Shown in pieces: positions 10,801-22,800 of a DNA stretch of 64,000 nt. The translations under genes and the position numbers were made by a program. Location: assembly GCA_029931535.1 (NCBI GenBank), contig JAQPZY010000924.1:682001-746000 (forward strand), read 5' to 3'. Position 1 is the first letter of the stretch; every line of letters begins with the position of its first letter. The notes below the pieces were generated by a model. That model was not told where the DNA came from and searched no databases. It saw only the letters and a program-made list of their open reading frames with translations. This DNA is from Margaritifera margaritifera (taxonomy: Eukaryota; Mollusca; Bivalvia; Unionida; Margaritiferidae).

Positions 10801-13800
10801 ATATCACAAAATTTCTGAATTTAAAATGTGATATTCAGTTTTAAAGTTTGTTTTTTTTTCTGACAAACTGAAGGAATTTTAGACAAAATTCAAGCAGTTT
10901 TTCAAAATATATTTAAAGGCTTTTCAAGGATAAAACCAGCATTTAAAAATTCAAGGAGTTTTCAAGGCAACCCCTCAAATTCAATGATTTTATTAGGGTT
11001 GTACAAAACAACTACAAAGCGATACATATGCTTTGCTGTCTGTAAATGCTGGCAAACAATACATATCAGGATGACCACTGGACATTCTGACTGTACAATG
11101 ATACAAATTCCAAATACATGTAATCTATATCTGGATGATGAATCTTAAACTGTGCAGCTCTGAAATAGCAAGCAATTTTTTCTTTATCATAAACACATTA
11201 CTGTGTTGACCAGTGTTCTATTACCAGCAAAAATATTAACCATTGTATCAGCACAGAAATTATTGAATATGTGTTAGGACTTTTTTAAAATTTTAAATAT
11301 TGCAAAATAAGACACTCTTATTTCAGAAATCATAAAAAGTTTTTCTGTGAATCAGCCAAGTGGCTGTGTATACCCAGAAGGAATACAGGTCAATTTACAT
11401 AATCAACTTTCTTAATCAACAGTATTTTTCAACTTTAAAAAATTTATTTTGGTGTGTACTTGCATCTTAAAATAAGTTTTTGGTATTTCATGCACAAAAC
11501 CAGCTTAACAATGTGATTATGCAAAAATATGAGATTAAGCTGGCATGGTGCACAACATGAAGGAACATGAGGCCAAAGTGGGTCTGATATTGCTTAATTA
11601 CTTTGTTGACATATATTAGCTTTTGAATAAAAATTCCCAGATGTGTTGAAACTGTGAAGGGGAATAAAAGCATGGAGCACAGTCACTACACTCTCTATTA
11701 TTGTTGGTGTCATTTATCTTCTTTCCAAGACCATATATACCTCCCATGGAACCTGCCCCTGCAGTCATATCTTAGAAACCATTGAGATTTCCACCCAAGA
11801 GAGTTATGGTGGCTCAATGGTTAATGCATTAGACTCATAACCTGAAGGTTTTGAGTTAAATTCCCACCACCTGCCTGCATCCTCATTAACATGTGTGGAT
11901 CACACTCATAATCGAACTCATCTCAAATCATAAAGATACAAGCTTACATAGCAAGTCTGATCAAAATCTGTTCAGAAATACATTCTCTAGAAAGTTCACA
12001 AGCTCACCTCATTAATAAAAGTGGATTTTACTAATAATTTTAGATCACCTCATTAATATGCATTGATGTCACTCATAATTCAACTCATCTGAGATCTTGG
12101 TGATAAAAGCTTACATGCCATATCTAATCAAAATCTAATAAATACGGCTTCTACAATGTTCTTAAACTCAACCAATCAGATTCAAGATCACCTCATTAAT
12201 ATGTATGGATGTCACTCACAATCGAATGCATTGGATGTCTTGATGATACATCTCAACATGCCAAATCTGATTAAAATCTGACCAGAAATATGATATCCAG
12301 TGTTCACAAGCTGAGCCAATCAGATACAAGATCACCTCATTAGTATGCAAGAATGTTGCTCACAATCCAATTCACCCAATATCTTGCGGATATGAGCTTA
12401 CATACCAAATCTGATCAGAAATATGGCCTCTAGGGTGTTTATAAACAAGTGTTGATGGATGAATGGTCAGTAAAACAAAGCAGAAGTTATCTCTGTCTTA
12501 AATCTATATATAGATGATCTCTACTTTCAAACTCTTCAATTTCATATTTCTAATTTTTCAAATTTATTATATCTGTAGTAAGAAACATTTCACTATGAAC
12601 CAACTTAATAAAATATGAAATATCATTGTCTGTATTGGCTGCATAACCTAAAATAGCACAGTCCTAACAAAATGCCTGAAACTGAAATGTTGCTCAAATA
12701 GAGATCATTTATCCAACTGAGGAAAAAGGCTGCTAAAGCAGGTAGATATTTTCTTACTCAAGCTGACATGCTACTCTTGAGTGATGCATAGAAAAAAACA
12801 GAAACTGGGTTTGTCTCTTGTAAGAGAACGTGAATAAAGACAGAAAAAAGGAAAAAAACATGAATTAATTTTTTTAAACCATGCAAAAAAGTTATATTTT
12901 ACACATTGTTCAGGAAATCCTGGCTCAATCTTTGCAACTTGAACTTCCTGTACACTTCTTTCAACTGCATTCACTTCTCGTAATTTGCTGTATTTTTTAC
13001 ATTCAAATATTTCACAATACTTGATACCTTTAACTTAAACACACATAACTTTGAAGCCATATCCAGAAAAATATTTGTGAAAATTAAAAACATTTCTACA
13101 AAACTCTTTGATGCCTAAAGTCAGAGACATTTGGATGCTATCACTAAGTATCAGGTGGACATAATTCCCATCACCTAAACATAAAGCGATGAATGTAAAT
13201 ATTATGTAATAACACATAATAAAGCAAAGCATGCAAAAGTTATGCAACAACACATCGCAATAAAGCAAAGCATACAAAAGTTATGTAACAACATGTAACA
13301 ATGAAGCACCAAACGCAAATGTCATGCAAAGCCCAATTCCGATAAGAATACAAGAGAATTGGTTACCATTGGCCCCTCTGAAATAAGTTCTTGCTATGCT
13401 TTTATAACGTTCCTGTCCAGCAGTATCCCAGCTAAGTAGAGAAAGGATGGAAGGAAGAACTATTTTAATGGAAGTTCTGCACTGTAAAATGGAACTTCTA
13501 CTATATTATATGGAAAGTTTAAAGTGCCTGCTAAATTTTGGTCCTGGTGTACTATGAATTTACAAATTTCCATTGGGTACAAATTTTCATGGATTTTGTG
13601 GCTGCAGTATACAAACCACAAATGTAAACACCTCACAATGATCCTTTCTATGGAAACAAAGGGACTCCCTTCACCAAATAATAAATTTAAATATCAAAAT
13701 GGCAATTTTCTCACAATCTGGAATACCAACCAAACATAAATTAAAGTATTCCAAATCGCTTCCTGTAATGACAAGATTGTGTCCAATTCAGCACCGATTA

Positions 13801-16800
13801 TTCTGATTCACTAAACAATCCAGACCACACCCTGCACATCAAAGTTCTAAAATTGTCAAACCAGGAGGGAGAACCAATGCCCGAGGGAGGCAGCAGTATC
13901 ACAAAGCAAGATATCCCAGTTTTGTCAAGCCTGCCTTCTATTTAATTAAAAGTAAAAAAATAAACACTGAGCTAAATATAAAAACTTTAACACTGACTGT
14001 AATCTAGGGTGTGGATGGATTGCTACTGGCAATGTGACTGCTGTGTCAAGCTTCCATCAAGGTAGGCTAGACACAAATGATAACAAGAGGACAAAGAATA
14101 CAATTAAAATAGTGGGCTTGATCCTCTGTTGTAAGCTGTACATTTGTATCCTTCACTGTTGTAATGTTCACACCACATGATGCTTTGGGCTCCTTCTAGC
14201 ACTGGCTCACCCTTCAGAATCAACAATTTTAGTGATTTGGTATGCAAGGTGTGTACTCTAAACTTATTTGATATGAAAGGTGTGTACTCTAAAAATTATT
14301 TGGTATGCAAGTTGTGTACTCTAAAAGATATTTGGTATGCAAGTTGTGTACTCTAAAAGTTATTTGGTATGAAAGGTGTGTACTCTAAAAGTTATTTGGT
14401 ATGCAAGTTGTGTACTCTAAAAGTTATTTGGTATGAAAGGTGTGTACCCGAAAAGTTATTTGGTATGCAAGGTGTGTACTCTAAATGTTATTTGGTATGA
14501 AAGGTGTGTACTCTAAAAGTTATTTGGTAGGAAAGGTGTGTACTCTAAAGTTATTTGGTATGCAAGGTGTGTACTCTAAAGTTATTTGGTATGAAAGGTG
14601 TGTACTCTAAAGTTATTTGGTATGCATGTTGTGTACTCCAAAGTGATTTGGTATGCAAGGTGTATACTCTAAAGTTCATTACGGTCTTGAGCAGATTACA
14701 CAATCAAAATGACAGAAGGTTGACAAGGTAGTTCTTAACAAATCCTTTGTTTGCTGTTCTCTGACAAACCCATCAAAAATGCTGTGACTGACTTTTAATT
14801 CTATTGATTTCAGGTAACTTTTCATTGTATAATTGCCAATGTAAAATGTTCAAATTGTCCAAATGCATGCATCAGAAAGAACAAAATCGGTAAGTGAGTG
14901 CTTGTGGAATGCCCCTCAATACACACACACACATACACACACACAAACGCAAGACTCAAAGTGTAACTGCAATTTTCCCAAAATGGGGAGATAACTCTAC
15001 AATTACTAATCTGACAAAGCTGAATCTTGTACAAGACACAAACTCATGTCATGATACAAATGCATACCAAGTTTCATGACAATATCTCAGATGCTTCTGG
15101 AGATATTAAATGGACAGGAGTGTGATGGACAGATCAGGATACCTCTTAAAATGTTGATCAGAGAGACTTAATTTTTTACAGGACACAGTGTCTATTCATA
15201 ATTCAAAAGCACACTAAGTTTCATGAAGATATCTCAAAGGGTTCATGACATACTAAGTAAACAAAAGTGTAATGGACAGATGGACAATCCAACTCCAATA
15301 TACAACTGAATTTCATTTCCTGAGGGTATATCAGAAAAAAACACCAACCTAACCATTACTAAAACTTTTTGGTCAGGAATAGCGAAATAAAAAGGGTTTT
15401 GTAATGACAGCCTGTGTGAAAAAGTTACAGCTACATACATCACAGTTTTTGAAAAAGGTTTAGAATAATGAGATAAAACAATCAATCGTTAGATAAACCA
15501 CACTATGAAATGGATTAGTATAATTTGAATCATTTCATAGCACAATTAGTACCTCTGCTGTAAAATGAATAAAAAAACAAATGCAAGTTATTGCTCATAT
15601 GGCATGCACTATTGGACATTAATATCATGCATGTGTGAATTCATGCAATCAAAAATTTCCACTCTGACTTGAACCACAGGACAATGTAAACTTAGATCTG
15701 TAAAATACAGATTAAGTTGATCTACAGACTTGAGACTTTAAACTAATAAGATACCCTAAGAGGCTTGAGATGTCACACCAGGCTGGCATTGGCCTAAAAG
15801 CCAAATACATGAGCAGTTTGGCAAGAAATTTGGGTTAGTATGATGATTGCTTATATTTAAAAACTTTCTTATTTTTAGCAACAGTAGCCATATTTTATGA
15901 CAGATCAGCATCATTAGTATCAATTTGAAATACCTTCATGTCAGGATGCACAGTGTCAAATTTAGTCAAATTCTGTTCAGATGTTTTTGAGCATATGTCA
16001 ATAAAAGGTTGTTCTATTTTTAGCAATGGTGGCCATAACTGATGTCAGATGGAGATAATGTGTACAAAACTAAAAGGCATTCTTGACAGAATGCTTTCTG
16101 TCACATTTGGTTTGTCAGCAGTTTTTAAGTCATTTAAAGGTTGTTCTATATTTTTAGTAATGGTGGTTATATCCGATGTCAGATGGGCATAATGTGTACA
16201 AAGCTAAAAGGCATTCATGCCAGAAGGCATTCTGTCACATTTTGGTTTGTCAACAGCTTTTGACAAAGAAGTCATTTAAAGGTTGTCCTCTTTTTACTAA
16301 TGGTGGCCATATCTGATGTCAGATGGGCATTGGATGTATAAAGCTAAAGGCATTTATGTCAGAATGCTGTCACATTTGGTTTGTCAGCAGTTTTTGAGAA
16401 GTAATTTAAAGAACCATCTATTTCGATAAATGTGTCCAAATATTATGTCAGATGGACATTATTTGTACAACCCTGAAAATGGCCTGAAAGGACATTTTGC
16501 CAGGATGCTGTCCAATTTGGTCAAATTCTGTTAAGATGTTTAAAAGTTGTTTAAAGGTTTTCTAATTTTAGTAACAGCAGCCTAAATAAGCAAATATACT
16601 GTCAAAGAATAACAAAAACAGACAAGCAAATAATTAAAAAAGGAAGCCTCAAAAAATAATTCTGTGAGATGCAAGGGTTGCAATATTCATATACGATAGC
16701 ATGTGTGCCATTTTTAAATGCAAGATCACTAAACATGCAGCTAATTAGCATGCAGCAGACATAAGCCAGGACCTCACATGGCCCCTATGGGTCTTGTGGT

Positions 16801-19800
16801 CCCTAAGTGACCTTTGTCCCTCAAAACTCACCATTGGCCCCACGATAGTAAGAGGCTGCTATGCATTTAAATCTCTCCTGGCCTGCTGTATCCCAACTGA
16901 TAACAGATAAAAGGAACACTGTGTATGACTTCAACAAAATATCAGACTTTAAAACTACAAAACAGAGCTACTTCCACCCTCCCAAATACACATAATGTTT
17001 GTCACATATTCCCTCATATCCCTCCATACAACCATGACCCAGGGGTCATAACCCTAAAATCCATTACATATACTATGTATTCTCATGCTATGACTGCTTG
17101 TTTTAAGTTTGGTCAAGAAATGTTAACAAATGTAAATGTAATTGCAATTTTGTACTATTGGACTTTTGACCCCCACCCAGGGATGCCAAAGAAGATGCCC
17201 AAAACTATTGGACTTTTGACCCCCACCCAGGGATGCCATAGAAGATGCCCAAAAACTATACACCTCTTGCAGACAGGTATCACATGGGCAACTTGTGTAC
17301 CAAGTTAAATAAATTTTCACCCAGCTGCTGATGAGGAGACAGTTATGGACAAAAGGAAGGAGACAAATGGACATATGGATGGTACCAAAATATCACCCAC
17401 TGGCATGCCGAGATAAACATGATGGTCCCTTGCAAAGCCAATCTTGTTATTATAAATCCCTGGTATAATAAAAACAGACTTTTAACTCCAAATGATATGT
17501 GATAGATCTGTTTGTCTTAACTGATGGGTTAGTACAAAATACTAATATATTATAGATCTGCACACAAAATTAATCTTTAAGTGTCAAAATTTGAAATTTG
17601 GTTCACATTTCTATATAACATGTTGAACAATGGTGCAATAATGAACTACAGCTATTTCATACTATTTACTAAATCACATAACATAACTTAAGTTTCAAGT
17701 TATTATTCTGCTAATTTGGGACAAGATACTAATACATTTGAGATTCAAGTATCTGAACCTCAATAACCTGACCATCTGGTTTATCAGAATCAATGCGTGT
17801 CCATCTAAACACTGCTGGTAATACAAATTCAGACTGAATTATCTAGACTCGTACATTTTAAACCATTGTTAGGTCTTCTGATATGTCTGAATAATTGCAG
17901 GAGTTGAAAATTTTCTGGTTTATCACCAAGTCCCAGACTTTTTAATTCACATTTCAGTTGAGTAAATTGGGGTCCAGATAAAACTCAACTTTGTTACTAA
18001 CATTTTTTTCATATTAATTACAAACAAAGTACCGATTGTGCACTCTGAATAACAAAGCCAGAAAAAAATCATTCTTTACTTTTCAAATTTGCATTCAACA
18101 TAACCTTTAGAATCTCCACAACATTGATTATGGGGAGGGGGTGAGGTGTGAGCCCCAGGTCCAAATTTTGAGACCTGAACCTCAGGTTTAAGGAAATTTT
18201 AACCTCTCCATTGATGTTCTACTATATATTAAACATGGCTTTGTATCATTTCTTTGAAGAAAATCAAAATTAATGTTGTCCTTAAATGTGAAACACAAAT
18301 GGAGATTAAACAAATTTTGAGTCCCAGATTCTGTATACAAAGTGGGGTTTTTTCCCCTCAGACTTGCTATCAGAAACATTTAGCATCATCTTCAGAATAT
18401 ACTGTATATAAAATATATACAGAACTTATGCAAATATATTCAGGGCCAAACTTTATACAAATGTATTCAGGGCCAAATGTTATGTCCTTCAGTACTTACA
18501 TCTGCAGTGTAAATGGGCATGACAATACACTAAACTTCTCCACCTCAAAGTCAACACCAATCGTGGCTTTGTAGTCCTTTTCAAATACTTCATGACAAAA
18601 TCTGAAATACAGATCAATTTGAATCGAAACATACATTTCATGACTCCAACCATGAACATGTGATATTCTGTTATTGTTGTTTGGCTGATATTTGAGAACA
18701 GATTACTTTCAAGTTAAGTGCATTTTTTTGTAAATATTTCAGAAGACAATTGGAAAATGGTTTCTGTGTATCCAAAATTACTAATGTATATTAAAAGAAT
18801 GTACAAGAATTTTTAAAGCAATACTTTTCAATACAGCATCGATAGATAACCTGCCACTTCTATATTAATTGATTCATGATTATACAATTATATTTGGAGT
18901 GACAATTTTGAATATCTGTTATTTCACTGAAGACACAAGTTTTGCCTGTCTGCACATTACCTTGTAAGTATATAAGATAAGCATTAAACAGTTTAGGTGG
19001 CTTATTTTCAAGACAGATTACTGTATATACTCCCATGTAAGTTGGGTCGAACTGCAAACAACACAGACCCTGATCTGCCATCACATAATTCACCAGCAGA
19101 TCAGGGTCAATGTTGTTTGTTCTACTGATTACTTCTAACATACTGCACAGACCCAGATCTACTGGCACATTATGTGATGGCAGATCTGTGTCTATGCATT
19201 TTTCAGTTGTATCCGACTTATAAGGGAGTATATATGGTACATTTAGTGTTCCCCTTTTCCTTCATTTCTCTATGACCAAAGGACCAGCAACTTTAAAAAG
19301 TTCCTTGTCCTCCAAAACATTTACTGGTCTTCCATTTGTAACATTTTGGGGTAGCCAAATGAACCAGATATCTAGGTTTTGGGGTGGTTTTTTTTAAAGG
19401 AGTTACTATCCTTTTTGAGTTGGACCCAGAGTATAATACATCAGAGTTACTATCATCTTTGACTTGGACCCAGAGCATAGGACATCAGAGTTTCTATCCT
19501 CTTTGAGTTGGACCCAGAGTATAGGACATCAGAGCGAGGTGGGAGGAGGGAATCTATGCAGAAGTAGCAGGTAAGTATTACATAATTAAAATCAGTTTTA
19601 TTACCCCCTGCCACCCCCGAAAAACTACATAACCTGCTATTACTGCATTGCTGAACTTATATGTTAGGAGGAAGGCTGATGACCTCAACAAATCTGATAT
19701 AAAACTATTGTATTTCCCTTACGGTAAGAGTATTCACTACTGTAAGCAGATAGAATGTTGAGTAACTTGTGCCAATACAATCGGGCCCAATAAAAAAAAT

Positions 19801-22800
19801 GCCTTTGCTCTGGTGCATTAAAGATTGAATGTAAAACAAGAAGGTAGTATGAGACTGCCAGAAAGCAGCTCTCATAACATCATCATAGGATATGTGATTC
19901 AAATAGGCCCAAGAAGTTGCAATAGCATTTACTTCATGGGCTATAATCCCCATCAAAGAAAGGTCCCTGTTGGTAAGGGACTGATAAATTCTCTTGATAG
20001 TTGTGACAATCCACCTGGAAATAGTGGATGCAAAAATATCTGAGGAACCCCTATAAGTAAGGAGACAATTCCAACCATTCCTTCTCCCTTTAGAGGAAGC
20101 CAAATAAAATCTTGAGGCCCTAACTGGGCTAAGGAGTCTATCTTGATCATCCCCGGCACAGAACCAACTGAGACTGGGGATCTCAATAGGAAGTGGAGCT
20201 ACTGAAAGTAGCTGGTTCTTAGACAGAAACCTGGGTTAGCAAAGAGGAGAAACCGAGTCATAACTACCACTGAACCATAAACAACCCTTTCTACTGACAA
20301 GGCATAAAGCTCACTCCTCCTCCTCGCTGAGGCTAAAGTGAGCAGGAAAACCATCTTACGGGGAAGTTTTCAAACGAAGCTTGACTCAGTGGTTCATGAA
20401 GGGGTTCTGAAGGAACACGGACAAGATATCCCATCAAGGCATTAGTGAGCAAGATACCAGGTTCTCTAAGCTCAAAATACCTCATGAAAGATCTCCTCAA
20501 AAAGAAAGAGAAGAAAATCTGCCGCTGCACTCAAAGGGGGACAGCTAGGACCAGTGCATTTCCTACTGCACCAATCACAGAAGATTCTCCACTTTGCATC
20601 ATAGACCCTGGACTGCCTCCAAGCGTGGACGATGAAGTTTGCAACCTTGCTCAAAAACTGGTCCTAGCTGATTGATCGCTTGAGATGAACCAAGCATGAA
20701 GGTGGCGAGTCTGTGCATCAGAGATACTGCCATGATTTTATCTAAAAAAGGAAGCTCCCACCTTGTCACCAAAAAAAAGGGGGGAGTAGGAAAAAAAAAT
20801 ATGGGGAGGAGGAAACGGCCATATTTCAATATTTAGCTAACACCTAAATAGCAGTCTCTTTCTTTCTTCCTGCTCCACTGTTAGAGCTCTAATGAAATCA
20901 AAATCCTCAAAAGATGTCTCCTCAAGTTGCATAAGCATTACTCTGTTGAGTGTTTCTGAGCTATTCTGTTCTTTATCTGTGTATGAATATTGTTCTGTGC
21001 TGATAACTCTCACAATCTGCTTTCTGAAGGCACACATGCATAGCTAGCTAAGCCAGCTTGAACATGTTGGAAAACTGTTCTTTATGGTTGTTATGTACAA
21101 TTTTCCACAGCTCATAGGTATTGTCACTTGGATATCTCTGCTCCAAAAAAAGATTTTTCACTAACAGGAGCTCTGCCAAAGCTTCACTTTCTTAAATCAG
21201 TCTTTTGCTGACAACTATGCCAGATTTCTTATCTGTTCCATAATGCTTTATAAGGGTTTTAAGTCCATCAATGCCACTGTCCGCTTGTTCAGACAGAGGT
21301 ATTTTGATAAAATAAATATCCTTACTTTTTAATTTCATTTTAGATTCTTATTTATTCGATTTTTATGTTAACCCTTCCAGTGCCATATAGTTTTGTAGCA
21401 AAAGATCCCTTAGGGCTGAATTGTTGGAGGAATGAAAATTGCACTCTACTTTTAAATTGCCTGTATTTTAATTAAGCTTGGTATTCTGCCTTTTCAACAT
21501 TTAATTTTTAAATACCACAGAATTGGGGGCTGACTGGCATGCAGTCTGTTTTTGTCCATCAAGCATGTACATCAGACTCATATTCAACATCATTTTCAGG
21601 TTAAAAGCCACTCACTGGTATTTCCATTAACACTTTCCGAGCTCAAATAATTTCATATACTTCAAAACTTTAAAAATCATTGTCATCATCGTATCATCAG
21701 CCAGTATTTGCTGAACAAAATCGTCATCTGAAGACGAATCATGTTGGCAGTCAGCATTTTGGGTTTTCTAGGTGGCCCTTACTTTAAACACGCTTTTGTA
21801 AACTTCCTTGATGAATGCAAAGTTCAAACATGAAAGAATGCGTGTTCCAGGACCCAATGTGCCAATCAAATTTAGTTTAACAACAATTCATGTCAAGCCA
21901 AAGTATTCAGATGTGTAAACAATTGCCCACCTTAATAAAGACAGACATCGGGACAAGCACTATGAGAGCCCTACTAACGGCACGACTTTTGTCACGACAA
22001 GCACTTTAAGGGTTAACAGTTAAATAAAAATTGTATACTGCACAGAGTACATTTTTATATGCACGACTTTAAACTAATTTGTGGGAGTTCTCACGTATCA
22101 CTGCTTTCCAAGTGCGTGAATTCGTACAAATTTTGTGCAATTTGCATACTCTCGCACCCTGGCAGCATATCTGGTGCATTACTGTGGAGTAGAGACCCCC
22201 CTGTGCTGCAACAGCAGGTCCCTCCTCTGTGGTAATCTGGATTCTTCTACGAACAGTTCAGGTAGGTCACTGAACCATGACAATTGGGGCAATGGTGGGG
22301 TGGGAGTGGGTTACCATGATAAGCAGAGCTGTGGAGATCCAGATTTGTTGGAGCACCTATGGAATCATTCTGAAAGGTGGGAATGTGTATGCGAACAGAT
22401 GATCCCACTTTAGACTGAAGGTGTCCACTGCCCAGGTCCTCTGATCTGGGACTGGAGAGGCATAAAAAGGGAGCCTGTTGTTAAGTTTCACCGCAAACAA
22501 GTCAACCATCCGTCTCCCTCACAGTTGGAAAAGTACCACCTGGTGCAGAGACTATTCCGTGTGAACCACACAGCCACTTCTGGACAGACTGTCCACCAAG
22601 CTATTCCTCTTACAGGGAATATGGCAGACTATGGAGTGTGATCTCAGAGGCTACCCAACAGAGGAGGTTCAAAAACTCCATGCAATGAGAAAGAGCATGT
22701 GTACCGTATATACTCGCTTATTAGTCGACATTTTTTTACTTAAAATTCAATTCATGCAGAGTAGGGGTTGTCATATAAGCGTGACATTAACAAAAATTAT

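Larger units (their letters stand above)
9780..11000. repeat. Dispersed CAAGG-rich repeat, copy 1, interrupted by an insertion
   Basis: 9780-10060 (ATTCAAGG, TTTCAAGGAG, GCACACCACTATTGC, GATGCTACTCC, TTTATCCCAT) and 10800-11000 (AAGGATAAAACCAGC, TTCAAGGAGTTTTCAAGGC) match, in order, the two halves of 32510-32950. The 0.7 kb between them has no counterpart there and appears to be an insertion holding the palindromes at 10110 and 10612. Confidence 0.6.
7841..13366 (-). other. Rab intron between exon 5B and exon 6
   Basis: 5.5 kb. It holds a 26/28-bp tandem array, a dispersed CAAGG-rich repeat, a palindromic MITE, a SINE-like unit and a small repeat array next to the 5B donor (listed separately). 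The remaining AT-rich sequence shows no gene on either strand. Confidence 0.7.
13432..16831 (-). other. Rab intron between alternative exons 5A and 5B
   Basis: 3.4 kb containing the 33-bp array, a short CA tract (about 14920-14945), a two-copy dispersed repeat (15067-15136 and 15212-15283, sharing AAGTTTCATGA and ATGGACAGAT) and a diverged 130-bp array. No coding sequence recognised. Confidence 0.7.

Noticed and set aside
11806..11871. Functional tRNA-Met gene
   Set aside because: Box B is degenerate and the stems do not pair well; better explained as a SINE head.
16925..17308. 127-codon plus-strand open frame
   Set aside because: It spans a 50-bp tandem duplication inside a Rab intron and shows no domain or splice signals.
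22135..22413. 92-codon open frame with many Cys and Asn
   Set aside because: No recognised domain, and it lies between two nested transposons in a Rab intron.
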